Positions 12,201 through 24,200 of a stretch of 64,000 bases of DNA are shown here, piece after piece. Position 1 is the first letter of the stretch. Every line of letters starts with the position of its first letter. The DNA is from Nematopogon swammerdamellus (taxonomy: Eukaryota > Arthropoda > Insecta > Lepidoptera > Adelidae): NCBI GenBank assembly GCA_946902875.1, contig OX336359.1, forward strand, positions 1,984,001 to 2,048,000, given 5' to 3'. Under the pieces are notes generated by a model. That model searched no databases. It had not been told where the DNA came from and worked only from the letters and a program-made list of their open reading frames with translations. Made by a program: the position numbers and the translations under genes.

Positions 12201-15200
12201 TCATCCGTCATGGGGATCTGGCATGGTCCCCATGACGGATGCTGCGTTCCCACCGTTGAATAGCAATGCTAATACGCTGCTTGAAGTACGTCCCGAATTG
12301 TTTAGTTTTTCATATTTTCTTGATTAAAGAAGTTGGAACATCTTTGGAAAAGCTCTTGAATAATTCTTGAAAATATCTTAGCGAATTTGTAATATTCCAA
12401 CCTAGTCATTTACAAGGCCGTATTCAGACTGGTGCTGATGCATTGTTTGTGATGTCTGCAGGCGGAAATCCTCTGCTCGTTCCTGTAGACGACGAGGAAT
12501 TGCTGGCGGAAGAAGATGAGGACGATCCGGAAGCTGACAAAGTAAGATTTTTTGTACCGTGTGGGGCCGGTACTTTAAAAGAATAGCCCCACTGCATCTC
12601 TCCCCGTGTATGTCGTAAAAGGCGACTAAGGGATATGACTCCCTTATATTACTAGCTAGGTGGTAGGGTTTAACCGGCCTGGGTTGGTACCACTGCACTG
12701 AATGAAAGGTCGGTCGAAACGGCTACTAATACTAACGGTAAGTACCGTGTGGGGTCGGTACTTAAAAAGAATATCCCCACTGCATCTCTCCCCGTCGCAT
12801 GTCGTAAAAGACGACTAAGGGATAAGAAAATTCGTCAGCCTCGGTAGCTCAGTGGCGCGGTTGGTTAGTCAACTGTTATTAAGCAACGCTGAGCGCGGTC
12901 AGTGATTGGATGGGTGACCGCTCGACCGTTGGAGGCTGACCGTGGTTCGGATTCCACGTTAAACTGTAGGTCCCTTCCCTTCTTACCTTACTAGGTGGTA
13001 GGGTTTATCCCGGCCGGGTTGGTACCACCGCACTGAACGAAACGTCGGTCGAAACGGCTATGTAAATAGTTCGTGTTTTCCGTCCAGTTTAGTGTAGTCG
13101 TGAGTGTAGTCGACATGAAATGAAGGGAAGCACTGACATGGCACCTAGTTCACCCTGTGTTATGGGCTGACATCACGGATGTTGTAGGTGATGCAGCCAA
13201 CCGTGTCAGGTTCCATAAAAAAAAAAAAAAAATAAAATAAATAGTTTTTGTTTTCCGTCCAGTTCAGTGTAGCCGGCACGACCGAAGGGAAGCACTGACG
13301 TGGCACCAAGTTCCCCCGGTTTTATGGGCTGACATCACGGATGTTGTAGGTGATGTAGCCAACCGTGTCAGTTTCCATAAAAAAAAATATTATATAGCCG
13401 ATACGATACAGTAGGTATATTATATAGCCGACACGGTACAGTCGACATGAAATGAAGGGAAGCACTGACATGGCACCTAGTTCACCCTGTGTTATGGGCT
13501 GACATCACGGATGTTGTAGGTGATGTAGCCAACCGTGTCAGGTTCGATAAAAAAAAATAGGTATACAGCCCCCAGGAATAAAATTGGAACTTTTTTTATG
13601 GAAACTGACACGGTTGTCTACATCACCAACTACATCCGTAATGTCAACCCATAACATTTTAGTGAGCTAGGTGACATATCAGTGCTTCCTTTCGGTCGTG
13701 CCGGCTACACTGAACTGGATGTAAAACAGGAACTATTTAAATAGCCGTTTCAACAGACCTTTCATTCAGTGCGGTAGTACCAACCCGGACGGGTCGAACC
13801 CTACCACGTAGTAAGGTAAGATGGGAAGGGACCTACAGTTTTACGTGGAATCTGAACCACGGTCAGCCTCCAACGGTCGAGCGGTCACACATCCATCCAC
13901 TGACCGCGTCCAGGTGTGCTTATGATCCGACCGACGTCGGACCGTGCTTATGATACGCTTCTCTTGAAGGACCCGAGACTGTAGTTTGGGGGGGGGGGGG
14001 GGGGGGGGGGATATATGGGCACGGAGAGAGCGGTCCAGAGTTTACCGGTTCTGTAGGTAGAGGATAAGGTGTCTAACAACGACCATGGACATTCGGCCGC
14101 ATGTGGATTGCGAATGTTTGTAGTTACCAAGAATGGTTTGCATATACAGGAGGAGAAGAAATCTCTGAAGGAGCGACTCCACGCTATACAGGAGGTGACG
14201 CAAACAGTGCAGAACGCTATCGGATATGTCGCCTCGTTGGGGGAGGCCGTCAAGAAGTAAGTATGACACTTTTTAGGATTACGTATCCGTCGTACGGGAC
14301 CCTATTACTAAGCCTACGCCGTCTGTCCGTCTGTCTGTCCGAGGGCTGTATCTCTTGAACCGTAATAGGTAGCCCGTTGAAATTTTCACAGAATATGTGT
14401 TATTTATTATGGTTGATATAACAACAAATAATAAAAATAAGAAAAAGTAAATTACTTCACGGGGGTTCCCATAGAAGAAACCAAAAAGTGCATGCGCGCG
14501 CGCCATCTACCGAATAGAGTGTGAAGCATTTTAACTAATCGTGACATTTAACTAATATGAAGCATTTCATAAAACGCTATAGATGGCGTGAGTGGCGCTA
14601 ACCATGACATGGCGATACGGAACCCTCGGTGCGCGAGTTCGACTCATACTTATTCATAAATGCGATCCTTCGCATTAGAGCTTTGAAAAACATAAAACCG
14701 ACTTCCTAAAAAAAGTAAAACTAAAAAACTATTTAAAATAAAAATATAAAAACCGCCTTCAAAAATATATGAAATAAAAACCTAAAAAAAAAAACGAACC
14801 CTAGAGTTGAAGGCGGTGCTAAAAAGGCTACACAAATCACAAAGGATATTATCATCCGCTCATGTTTTCTTTCATGCATCATTTTGCTTGCTTTAGCACC
14901 GCCTTCAACTCTAGGGTTCGTTTTTTTTTTTAGGTTTTTATTTCATATATTTTTGAAGGCGGTTTTTATATTTTTATTTTAAATAGTTTTTTAGTTTTAC
15001 TTTTTTTAGGAAGTCGGTTTTATGTTTTTTAAAACTTTTTTTTTATTTCACAGTTTTTTTTAGTAATTTTTTGCTATTAATGTACTCGGCGGAATCGCTC
15101 GGCCTTCGGCCTCGCGATTCCGCCTCGCTTTCCAATCCGATCTTGACCCAATTAAAATAGGACCACGTCAGCTTCGATAGCTCAGTGGTGCAGACAGTCA

Positions 15201-18200
15201 ACTGTCGCTATTGAATTTTAAGCAACGCTGGGTGCGGTCAGTGCTTAGATGGGTGACCGCTGACCGTTGGAGGCTGACCAAGGTTCGGATTCCTCGTAAA
15301 ACTGTAAGTCCCTTCCCTCGTAATTTTACTTGGTGGTAGGGTTTAACCTTCCCGGGTTGGTACCACCGCACTGAATTAAACGTCGGTCGAAACGGCTATG
15401 TAAATAGTTTGTGTTTTCCGACCAGTTCAGTGTAGTCAGCACGATCAAAGGGGGAAGCACTGACATGGCACTGGTGTTATGGGCTGACATCACGGACGTT
15501 GTAGGTGATGTTGCAGAACTTAGTAGAATGGACAGACATAAACGTGTTACGGAAGCCTACTTTTATTATAAAATAACCGTCGGAGGACCTTGGTTGAAAA
15601 TTGTAAAATTTAGTAGAACGGATAGACATGCATATGTTACGGAACCCTACATTCATTTTGCAGAACTTAGTAGAATGGACAGACATAAACGTGTTACGGA
15701 ACCCTACTTAACAGTTGCACTCCGGGAGTGCCGGCAGATCCCGTGCCACTCTAACTTAACCCTTAACGCAATGACTTAAGGTTTCATTTTAAAAATGACG
15801 CTGACGCGATGTCGCGAGTTATACATTTTTACCCACCTAAAAAAGTGCCAAGAGCCGCTAAAGAAGTTTTCACTTCAAAAACCTCAGGGTTATCCCCTTT
15901 CAAATAAAAAAAAAAAGAATTTTCAAAATCGGCCCACAATTGACGGAGTAATCGCGTAACAAACATCCAAAAAAAGAAAACATACCGTCGAATTGAGAAT
16001 CTTTTAGGTCTAAAGTAAATTTCTCGTGAAGACAAATGCAACGAGCCCAAACACGATGGGTTTATCATGTGTAGTTTAGGAGTTCCTATGGCCACCTTCT
16101 GTCTCCATCATCAAACCAGCTCGATGGTACTCGGTACAGTAGGTACTGGCCAGGTACCATAATAAATTAAACGCCGGTCGGAAAAGATAAAAAAATTTCA
16201 AATTTAGAATATTCATGAAACAAGGGTCCGAATATGTATCACTAGTATATCGATTCATGTATTTCAACAGGACAGAGAAAATTTCAAAATATTAGGTATT
16301 TAATACTTTTTAGTTTTTTTTTTTTTGTTTTTTGGAAATCGGTTTAATATTTTTTAAAACAGTTTTTATTTCATTCTTTTTAGTAATATTACATAAAAAA
16401 GAATAATCGAAATCGAATAATCGAAATCGATTGAAGTGGTACAGAATTATTCGCCATATGTGTCAGACTGCAAATTGCTGAATAAGTCCACATCACAAAT
16501 GTTTTGCTGAAGGTAACCACACACCATACTAATTTATCAAACTGAAAATTGCCGAAAACGACCACATCACAAGTTTTGCTGAAGGTAACCACACACCATA
16601 GTATTATGCTGATTTTTCGAAAACCACTGAACCAATTTCGATAAAATTGAAATGGGACCACCTCGGAAGTATGACCTAACTAACAAAAAAAGAATTTTCT
16701 AAATCGGCCCTCAATTGACGGAGAAATCGTGTTACAAACATACAAAAAAATAAAAATAAAAAAAATAAAAAAAAAATAAAAAAAAAAACAAACATACAGA
16801 CGAATTGAGAACCTCCTCCTTTTTTGGAAGTCGGTTAAAAAGCGTTTGATCGATATATTTAACAAATGGCGTCATTTTGCTATAAAAATTCTATTCAAAT
16901 TTTCTTTAGTTTCTGAGATCAAGTCTTCAAAGTTCACATTTGGTTGACTGTATAGTTTGTATAGAAAATAATAAAATTTTACAACCAAACATGTGTGATC
17001 GATAGACAAAGAGTTGTTCTATATTTTGCAGTAGTTTTTAACCTTTAGATTAGTCTAGTTATCACGGGATACTCCTTCGAAAATTCACATGTGGCGTTAC
17101 TAGACGCCTTAAGGGGAGGTACTAGGCAAAACATCACATCATATTATCCTAACTATAGCCATATCTCAATAGATATAACTATAATTTATATGCGTATAGT
17201 TAGGTAAAGATTCAAGGTATAATGTGTGATAGATTATTGTAATATATCTTGTAAATTCTCTGAAAAATAAGTAGGTGAAAAGTGGTAAAAACGTTCGAAA
17301 ATGCATTTGCTATTCTCGTTACAAATACGTCCATACGAAAACGCTCGCGCACGGCAACGGCCCAAAATTTAGAATGTTCAAAGATAGTTCAGCGAAAAAC
17401 CATTTGTTCTGTGAGCGTTTGAATTTATTTGTATGATTCTTAGTCTTATTGACTCTAAGCTCAATGAAGCATTTTTCGTATTAGATGCATTTGTAAAAAA
17501 TGGCGAGGGAAATAGCAAGGGCATTTTTGAACGATTTTACCACTTTTCAACCACATATTTTTAGGGGAATTTATAAGATTTAATTAAAAATAATGTATTC
17601 ACATTATACCTTGAATCTATACCTAACTATAGGCATATAAATTACAGTTAAATCACTTGAAATATGGGTATGGTTAGGGAAATACGAAGTCCTTTTGCCT
17701 AGTACCCCCCGTTAAGGCTCTCGCCACGATTGACGATTACATTACTTGCCATCATGATATAACCAGGTACAGTGTCAATGCTTGCCCATGGTCGTATTAG
17801 ATTTAAATGTGCGTTGTTTCGTTTTTCAGCTTGGTAAACTTCACAGTGCCGTATCTGTCATATTTGGCCATACTGCTGTTGCTGGCTGCCGGCTGTGTCC
17901 TGTACGTTATACCGCTGCGGTACTTACTAATGGCGTGGGGTGAGACCTTTTTTACAGACTTTATTCATTTATTTGCAAAGAACAATGAAAATCAAATGTG
18001 TTAAGGCTTAAACTTTGCTCATATTATGTTCTATAACTAAAGGCTAGTAATTAAGAAATATTTTGAGAATAATAAAATTGTTACAATAAAATGTTTACAC
18101 GTTAAACTTGTATTAATGTATGCATAGAATAAAATTAAAACAGTTATTTATTAAAATTTTAAACTAAATAAAAAAATTTAATACATACATACATATCACA

Positions 18201-21200
18201 CACGCTGAATCCCGACAATCGGGGTAAGCAGAGTAATCGGTGTTGTGCTGCAAGAACTCTGGTAAATTACAGCACAACACCGACCACCACGTTTCGCAAA
18301 GTATTCGAACAAGATTCAATCGATCAAGCAGCAAGTAAGGCACGAAGACCCACCTGCTGCATGACTCGGTGGAAGTACCGTGCCAAGGTGAGAGGTGGTG
18401 AGCCCGTCGCCCTTTAGCACGGCATCTTGTCCTTATCCCTTAGTCGCCTTTTACGACATGCACGGGGAGAGATGCAGTGGGGCTATTCTTTTTAAGTACC
18501 GGCCCCACACGGTACTGCACGGGTACTGCACGGTACTGCACAAAAAAATTTAATCTATGTTCAAAATAAAATACTTGTTTTTGTTACAACCAATATTTGA
18601 TTTTTTTATATTTATACCTATCAGAATCTATCATCCGTCATTCACTATCCTTTGACATCTCAAAAATCGTAAATGTTGTTAAATGTATGTATACAGGGTG
18701 TCCCAGAAACCGACGATAATCCTTTAACTGGAGATAGGGCTGCTAATTACCTCTCAGAATATCTAATTTTAGGTTTAGTAAAAATGGCTTAGTTTTTGAG
18801 ATATTGTCATTTTTGTAAAAATCCAAAATTTTCTCCCTCAGCTCATTTTTTTAAATGCCACGAGTACAAATGTAAGATTTTCTTAAATCTAGTTTTTGTC
18901 AAATATTCCCGAAAAGTAAGACTTTCACACGGTATAATTTATTTTTTTATGTTTAATCCTGTTTAGCTGAAAAACGACTTAAGAGCCACATGTTAAAAAA
19001 ATTTCAGCCTCATCCTTTGATTTTGGCCCTTCGCGGTAAAAAAAAAAATTACTACACTAAAGTGGCATTATGCAAAAAAAATACGCCCATCTAATGTAGT
19101 TTTTAAAATGGTACATCACTTACCGCTTTGCCCAATAATTTATGAGATATTGTTATTTAACTGCAAAAAGACCTTGGAATTTGATAACTGTTCTACCAAC
19201 TACGAATTGGAATAAAATAAACATTTGAAGTAATTGGTCTTTATTAACCTGTTAAAGTAGATGTTCAAATTGTTTACAACCTGCACAAATGCTAGCTCGA
19301 CATCTTCTCACAAATGCCCGGTTGATGCGTCGAGCAAGTACTCGATGCAAGTGCAGATACGTCCACCTCCGATCCATCTGTGGGGATATGCTTGGTCTAA
19401 AAAATTACGCACTTCTCTAGCGTAATGGGTTGGGCAGCCATCATTTTGCAACCACCTCCGTATGACCAATAGGTACATCTTCTAAAAGGCTCTGAAGCTC
19501 CTGTTTCAGAAACTCAAGATAATTCGCCCGTTTAAAGTCTCAATTCAACGGACGTCTTATTGCCTCCTAGCCACTTGCATCCCCACAGATAGACCGGACG
19601 ACGCCTATTATTGGGGCTATTAAAAGAAAAAGTTTACGGGAAACCGGTGGAAAACTTGATAGAGCTCAAAGAAAGAATTACAGAAAGTTTTTTTTTATGT
19701 AAACTGACATGGTTGGCTACATCACCTACAACATCCGTGATGTCAGCCCATAACACCGGGTGAACTTGGTGCCACGTCAGTGCTTCCCTTCGGTCGTGCC
19801 GACTATAGTCAACTGGACGGAAAACACAAACTATTTACATAGCATAGGTGGACGTATCTGCACTTGCATCGAGTACATGCTCGACGTATCAACCGGGCAT
19901 TTGTGAGAAGATATCGAGCTAGCATTTGTGTAGGTGGTAAACAATTTGAACATCTACTTTAACAGGTTAATAAAGACCAATTTATTTCAAGTGTTTATTT
20001 TACTCCAATTCGTACTTGGTAGAACAGTTATAAAATTCCGAGGTCCTTTTTTTTTTTTTTTTTTTTATGGAACCTGACACTGTTGGCTACATCACCTACA
20101 ACATCCGTGATGTCAGCCCATAACACAGGGTGAACTAGGTGCCATGTCAGTGCTTCCCTTCATTTCATGTCGGCTACACTAAACTGGACGGAAAACACGA
20201 ACTATTTACATAGCCGTTTCGACCGACGTTTCGTTCAGTGCGGTGGTACCAACCCGGCCGGAATAAACCCTACCACCTAGTAAGGTAAGAAGGGAAGGGA
20301 CCTACAGTTTAACGTGGAATCCGAACCACGGTCAGCCTCCAACGGTCGAGCGGTCACCCATCCAATCACTGACCGCGCTCAGCGTTGCTTAATAACAGTT
20401 GACTAACCAACCGCGCCACTGAACTACCGAGGCTGACGAATTTTCTTATCCCTTAGTCGACTTTTACGACATGCGACGGGGAGAGATGCAGTGGGGCTAT
20501 TCTTTTTAAGTACCGACCCCACACGGTACAGTTACCTTATACTTTTGCAGTTAAATAACAATATCTCATAAATTATTCGGCAAATCGGTAAGTGATGTAC
20601 CATTTTAAAAACTACATTAGATGGGCGTATTTTTGTTGCATAATGCGACTTTAGTATAGTAATTTTTTTTTTCACCGCGAAGGGCCAAACTCAAGCGATG
20701 AGGCTGAAAATTTTTTAACATGTGGCTCTTAAGCCGTTTTTCAGCTAAACAGGATTAAACATAAAAAAATAAATTATACCGTGTGAAAGCCTTACTTTTA
20801 GGAAATATTTGACAAAAACTAGATTTAAGAAAATATTACATTTGTACTTGTGGCTTTAAAAAAATGAGCTGAGAGAGAAAATTTTGGATTTTTACAAAAA
20901 TGACAATATCTCAAAAACTAAGCCATTTTTACTAAACCTAAAATTAGATATTTTGAGAGGTAATTAGCAGCCCTATCTCCTGTTAAAGGATTATCGTCGG
21001 TTTCTGGGACACCCTGTATATTGTAAGTATTTAGGTATATAGATATACACTAATGACGATAATGTATTACTTGTCTATTGCTGGTTTGCTGCTACCTCAG
21101 CCCGCGCTTCCGCACATCGCGCCTCACGCCACACCCGCTGACGCCTAGCTCAGTAGCATTAGTATCGCTGTCGCGTAGCCAAAGAATATAATACCGCGTA

Positions 21201-24200
21201 GCCACGCCCGTATTATATGTGTAATTGAGCTACCTACCCCTCGCGCGTGTACGAATTTTGTTTTTTTTTGGTGTTATTTGTTTTATTACTAACATTTGTT
21301 GTGTTCAAATGCCAATACGAGTAAAAAAAGGAATAGTAATATGACTATGACGTGTGCGCTAGCTTCACTAGTCATGCCACTTAAATTACGTAGAATTATT
21401 ATTACATGGTAGTACATATTAATTCTATGCCTGAAATACGAAGTAACGACAGTTCAGTTTAACACCTGGTGGCGGGAGCATTCGTCTATCCGACTTTTTT
21501 GTCGACGGTACCGATAGCTGTTACGTCATAAGTTATGACGTAACAGCTATCGTCAGCGGTGGCATACTGGAACCAGACGACTAATAAAGTCCAAATATAT
21601 GATAGAATAAAAGAAGTGCGTGTTTTATAAAATATATAAAACGTGTATGTTAAAACAAATAAATAACTTAATTAAAAATGTCATTAATAATTTGTCTATT
21701 TTTTAGAGAAAACATTGAGAAAAATATTTTAAAATGTATTTAACACTAAAAATATGCCACGTTTGACTGCCACACTGAATGAAAGGTCGGTCGAAACGGC
21801 TATGTAAATAGTTTGTGTTTTTCGCTCGGTTTTTCGTCCAGTTCAGTGTAGCCGGCACGACCGAAGGGAAGGCTGACGTGGCACCAAGTTCACCCTGTGT
21901 TATGGGCTGTCATCACGGATGTTGTAAGTGATGTAGCCAACCGTGTCAGTTACCATAAAAAAAAACCGTTTATTTAACACCCAAAAATGAAGCAAACCAA
22001 AATTTACAAATATGTACTACCATATTGTTAACTCTAGAACACTCAGCCCTTAGACTATGCTATAGGGAGCAGAACTCCTATATTCTATGTTTAAACAATA
22101 CATTAAACAAAGCATTAGAGCATAAAATGTGTGCAGTGTTTGATTACAGCTAAGTGTGTTTGATTACAGCTAAGTGTGTTTGATTACAGCTAAGTGTGTT
22201 TGATCACAACTAATTGTATCTGCTTAAAGCTAAGTGTGTTTGATTACAGCTAAGTGTGTTGATTTTTTTGTTTTATGGAAATTGACACGGTTGGCTACAT
22301 CACCTACAACATCCGCGATGTCAACCCATAACACTGGGTGAACTTGGTGCCACGTCAGTGCTTCCCTTGGCTCGTGCAGGCTACACGGAACTGGACGGAA
22401 AACACAAACTATTTACATAGCCGTTTCGACCGACCTTTCATTCAGTGCGGTGGTATCAATCCGGGCGGGTTAAACCCTACCACCTAGTAATATAAGAAGG
22501 GAGTCATATCCCTTACAGCTATTTACAGATTACAGCTAAGTGTGTTTGATTACAGCTAAGTGTGTTTGATTACAGCTAAGTGTGTTTGATTACAGCTAAG
22601 TGTGTTTGATTACAGCTAAGTGTGTTTGATTACAGCTAAGTGTGTTTGATTACAGCTAAGTGTGTTTGATTACAGCTAAGTGTGTTTGATTACAGCTAAG
22701 TGTGTTTGATTGCAATTAAGTGTGTCTGATTAAAGCTATGTGTACCGTGTAGGGTCGGTACTTAAAAAGAATAGCCCCACTGCATCTCTCCCCGTCGCAT
22801 GTCGTAAAAGTCGACTAAGGGATAAGAAAATTCGTCAGCCTCGGTAGCTCAGTGGCGCGGTTGGTTAGTCAACTGTTATTAAGCAACGCTGAGCGCGGTC
22901 AGTGATTGGATGGGTGACCGCTCGACCGTTGGAGGCTGACCGTGGTTCGGATTCCACGTTAAACTGTAGGTCCCTTCCCTTCTTACCTTACTAGGTGGTA
23001 GGGTTTATTCCGGCCGGGTTGGTACCACCGCACTGAACGAAACGTCGGTCGAAACGGCTATGTAAATAGTTCGTGTTTTCCGTCCAGTTTAGTGTAGCCG
23101 ACATGAAATGAAGGGAAGCACTGACATGGCACCTAGTTCACCCTGTGTTATAGGCTGACATCACGGATGTTATAGGTGATGTAGCCAAACGTGTCAGGTT
23201 CCATAAAAAAAAAAAAAAGTGTGTTTGATTGCCAGCTAAGTGTGTTTGATCAAAACTAAGTGTATTTGTTTAGAATTATGATGTGCATGTATGTATGATG
23301 GATGATTGATGATTGAAGACTGTTGTAATCGTTGAACAGGTGTGAACAAGTTCACGCGCAAGATTCTGCGTCCACACACCATCCCCAACAACGAGGTTCT
23401 GGACTTGCTGTCCAGGGTTCCCGATGACGAATTACTCGTGAGTAAAAGCACCTTCTATTTCTGTCTTCTTTGTACAGGGTTGTTCAGGATAGGGCTTCGT
23501 AACTTCAGGGTTCGAAAGGTGTCCATATTTGAAGACGAAAATCTCTGAAACTTTTTTCCAGATTCGGTCATTTTATCGTACTTTTTGTTGGTGAAAATAG
23601 TTTCATCAACATATGGTGCACGGTTTTCTTTCGGATTTCTATGGCACGCGATGGAAACAATCCATCACATATGAGTTGTCCAGAGATTCGTCTTAATTGT
23701 GGAAGCGAAGAAGTCTATATAGCTTTAAAAAAAAAATGAGGCCGTGCGTTTCCATCATCCTATCGAGTGGGGTATCAATGTCAAGAGATCGAAAAGACGA
23801 ATTAAAAAAAAATTTATAAAATAAAAAATTATAAAATCCGACTGCTAAAAAAAATCAGGAAACAAGGAAAGATCAGCAGAAATGCTGTATTCGGGCGATT
23901 CGAATAGATAGATAGACCGACTAAGTACAGCATTTTCCACTGATCTTTCCTTGTTTCCTTATTTTTTTTAGCATTCGGGTTTTATAATTTTTTAGGTTTC
24001 CGTATCCCGTACGGAAGCCTATTACTAAGCCTCCGCTGTCTGTCTGTCCGTCCGTCCGTCCGTCTGTCTGTCCGAGCGCTGTGTCTCTTGAACCGTAATA
24101 GGTAGCCCGTTGAAATTTTCGCAGAATATGTGTTACTATGGCGGATATAACAACAAATAATAAAAAAAAGAAAATGTAAAAAATTAAGGGTGGCTCCCAT

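Larger units (their letters stand above)
18692..21018. mobile_element. Fold-back element made from an inverted duplication of a DDE transposon end, with two SINE A insertions
   Basis: The outer ends are exact mirror images (tacagggtgtcccagaaacc on the left, ggtttctgggacaccctgta on the right). The left arm (18692 to about 19375) matches the reverse complement of 19845-20045 plus 20532-21018. The right arm is split by a composite SINE (20047-20531), and the centre carries another SINE A (19688-19842). Each arm contains the C-terminal end of a transposase (see next entries), head to head. It lies in the long Mctp intron 17940-23339. Confidence 0.9.
22133..23272. repeat. 20-bp minisatellite interrupted by two SINEs
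   Basis: The unit is tgattacagctaagtgtgtt. Six units run 22141-22260 and about eleven run 22528-22742, followed by about three degenerate units at 23218-23272. A minus SINE A (22264-22516) and a plus composite SINE (22743-23217) split the array. Central units are identical and edge units degenerate, the usual picture of an array homogenised from the middle. Confidence 0.95.

Noticed and set aside
12836..12965. Possible tRNA or 5S rRNA gene
   Set aside because: It recurs about twenty times with a shared body and A tail and does not fold as a complete tRNA or 5S; it is a SINE head.
22133..22742. CRISPR-like repeat array
   Set aside because: Units are contiguous 20-mers with no spacers, in an animal genome; it is a minisatellite.
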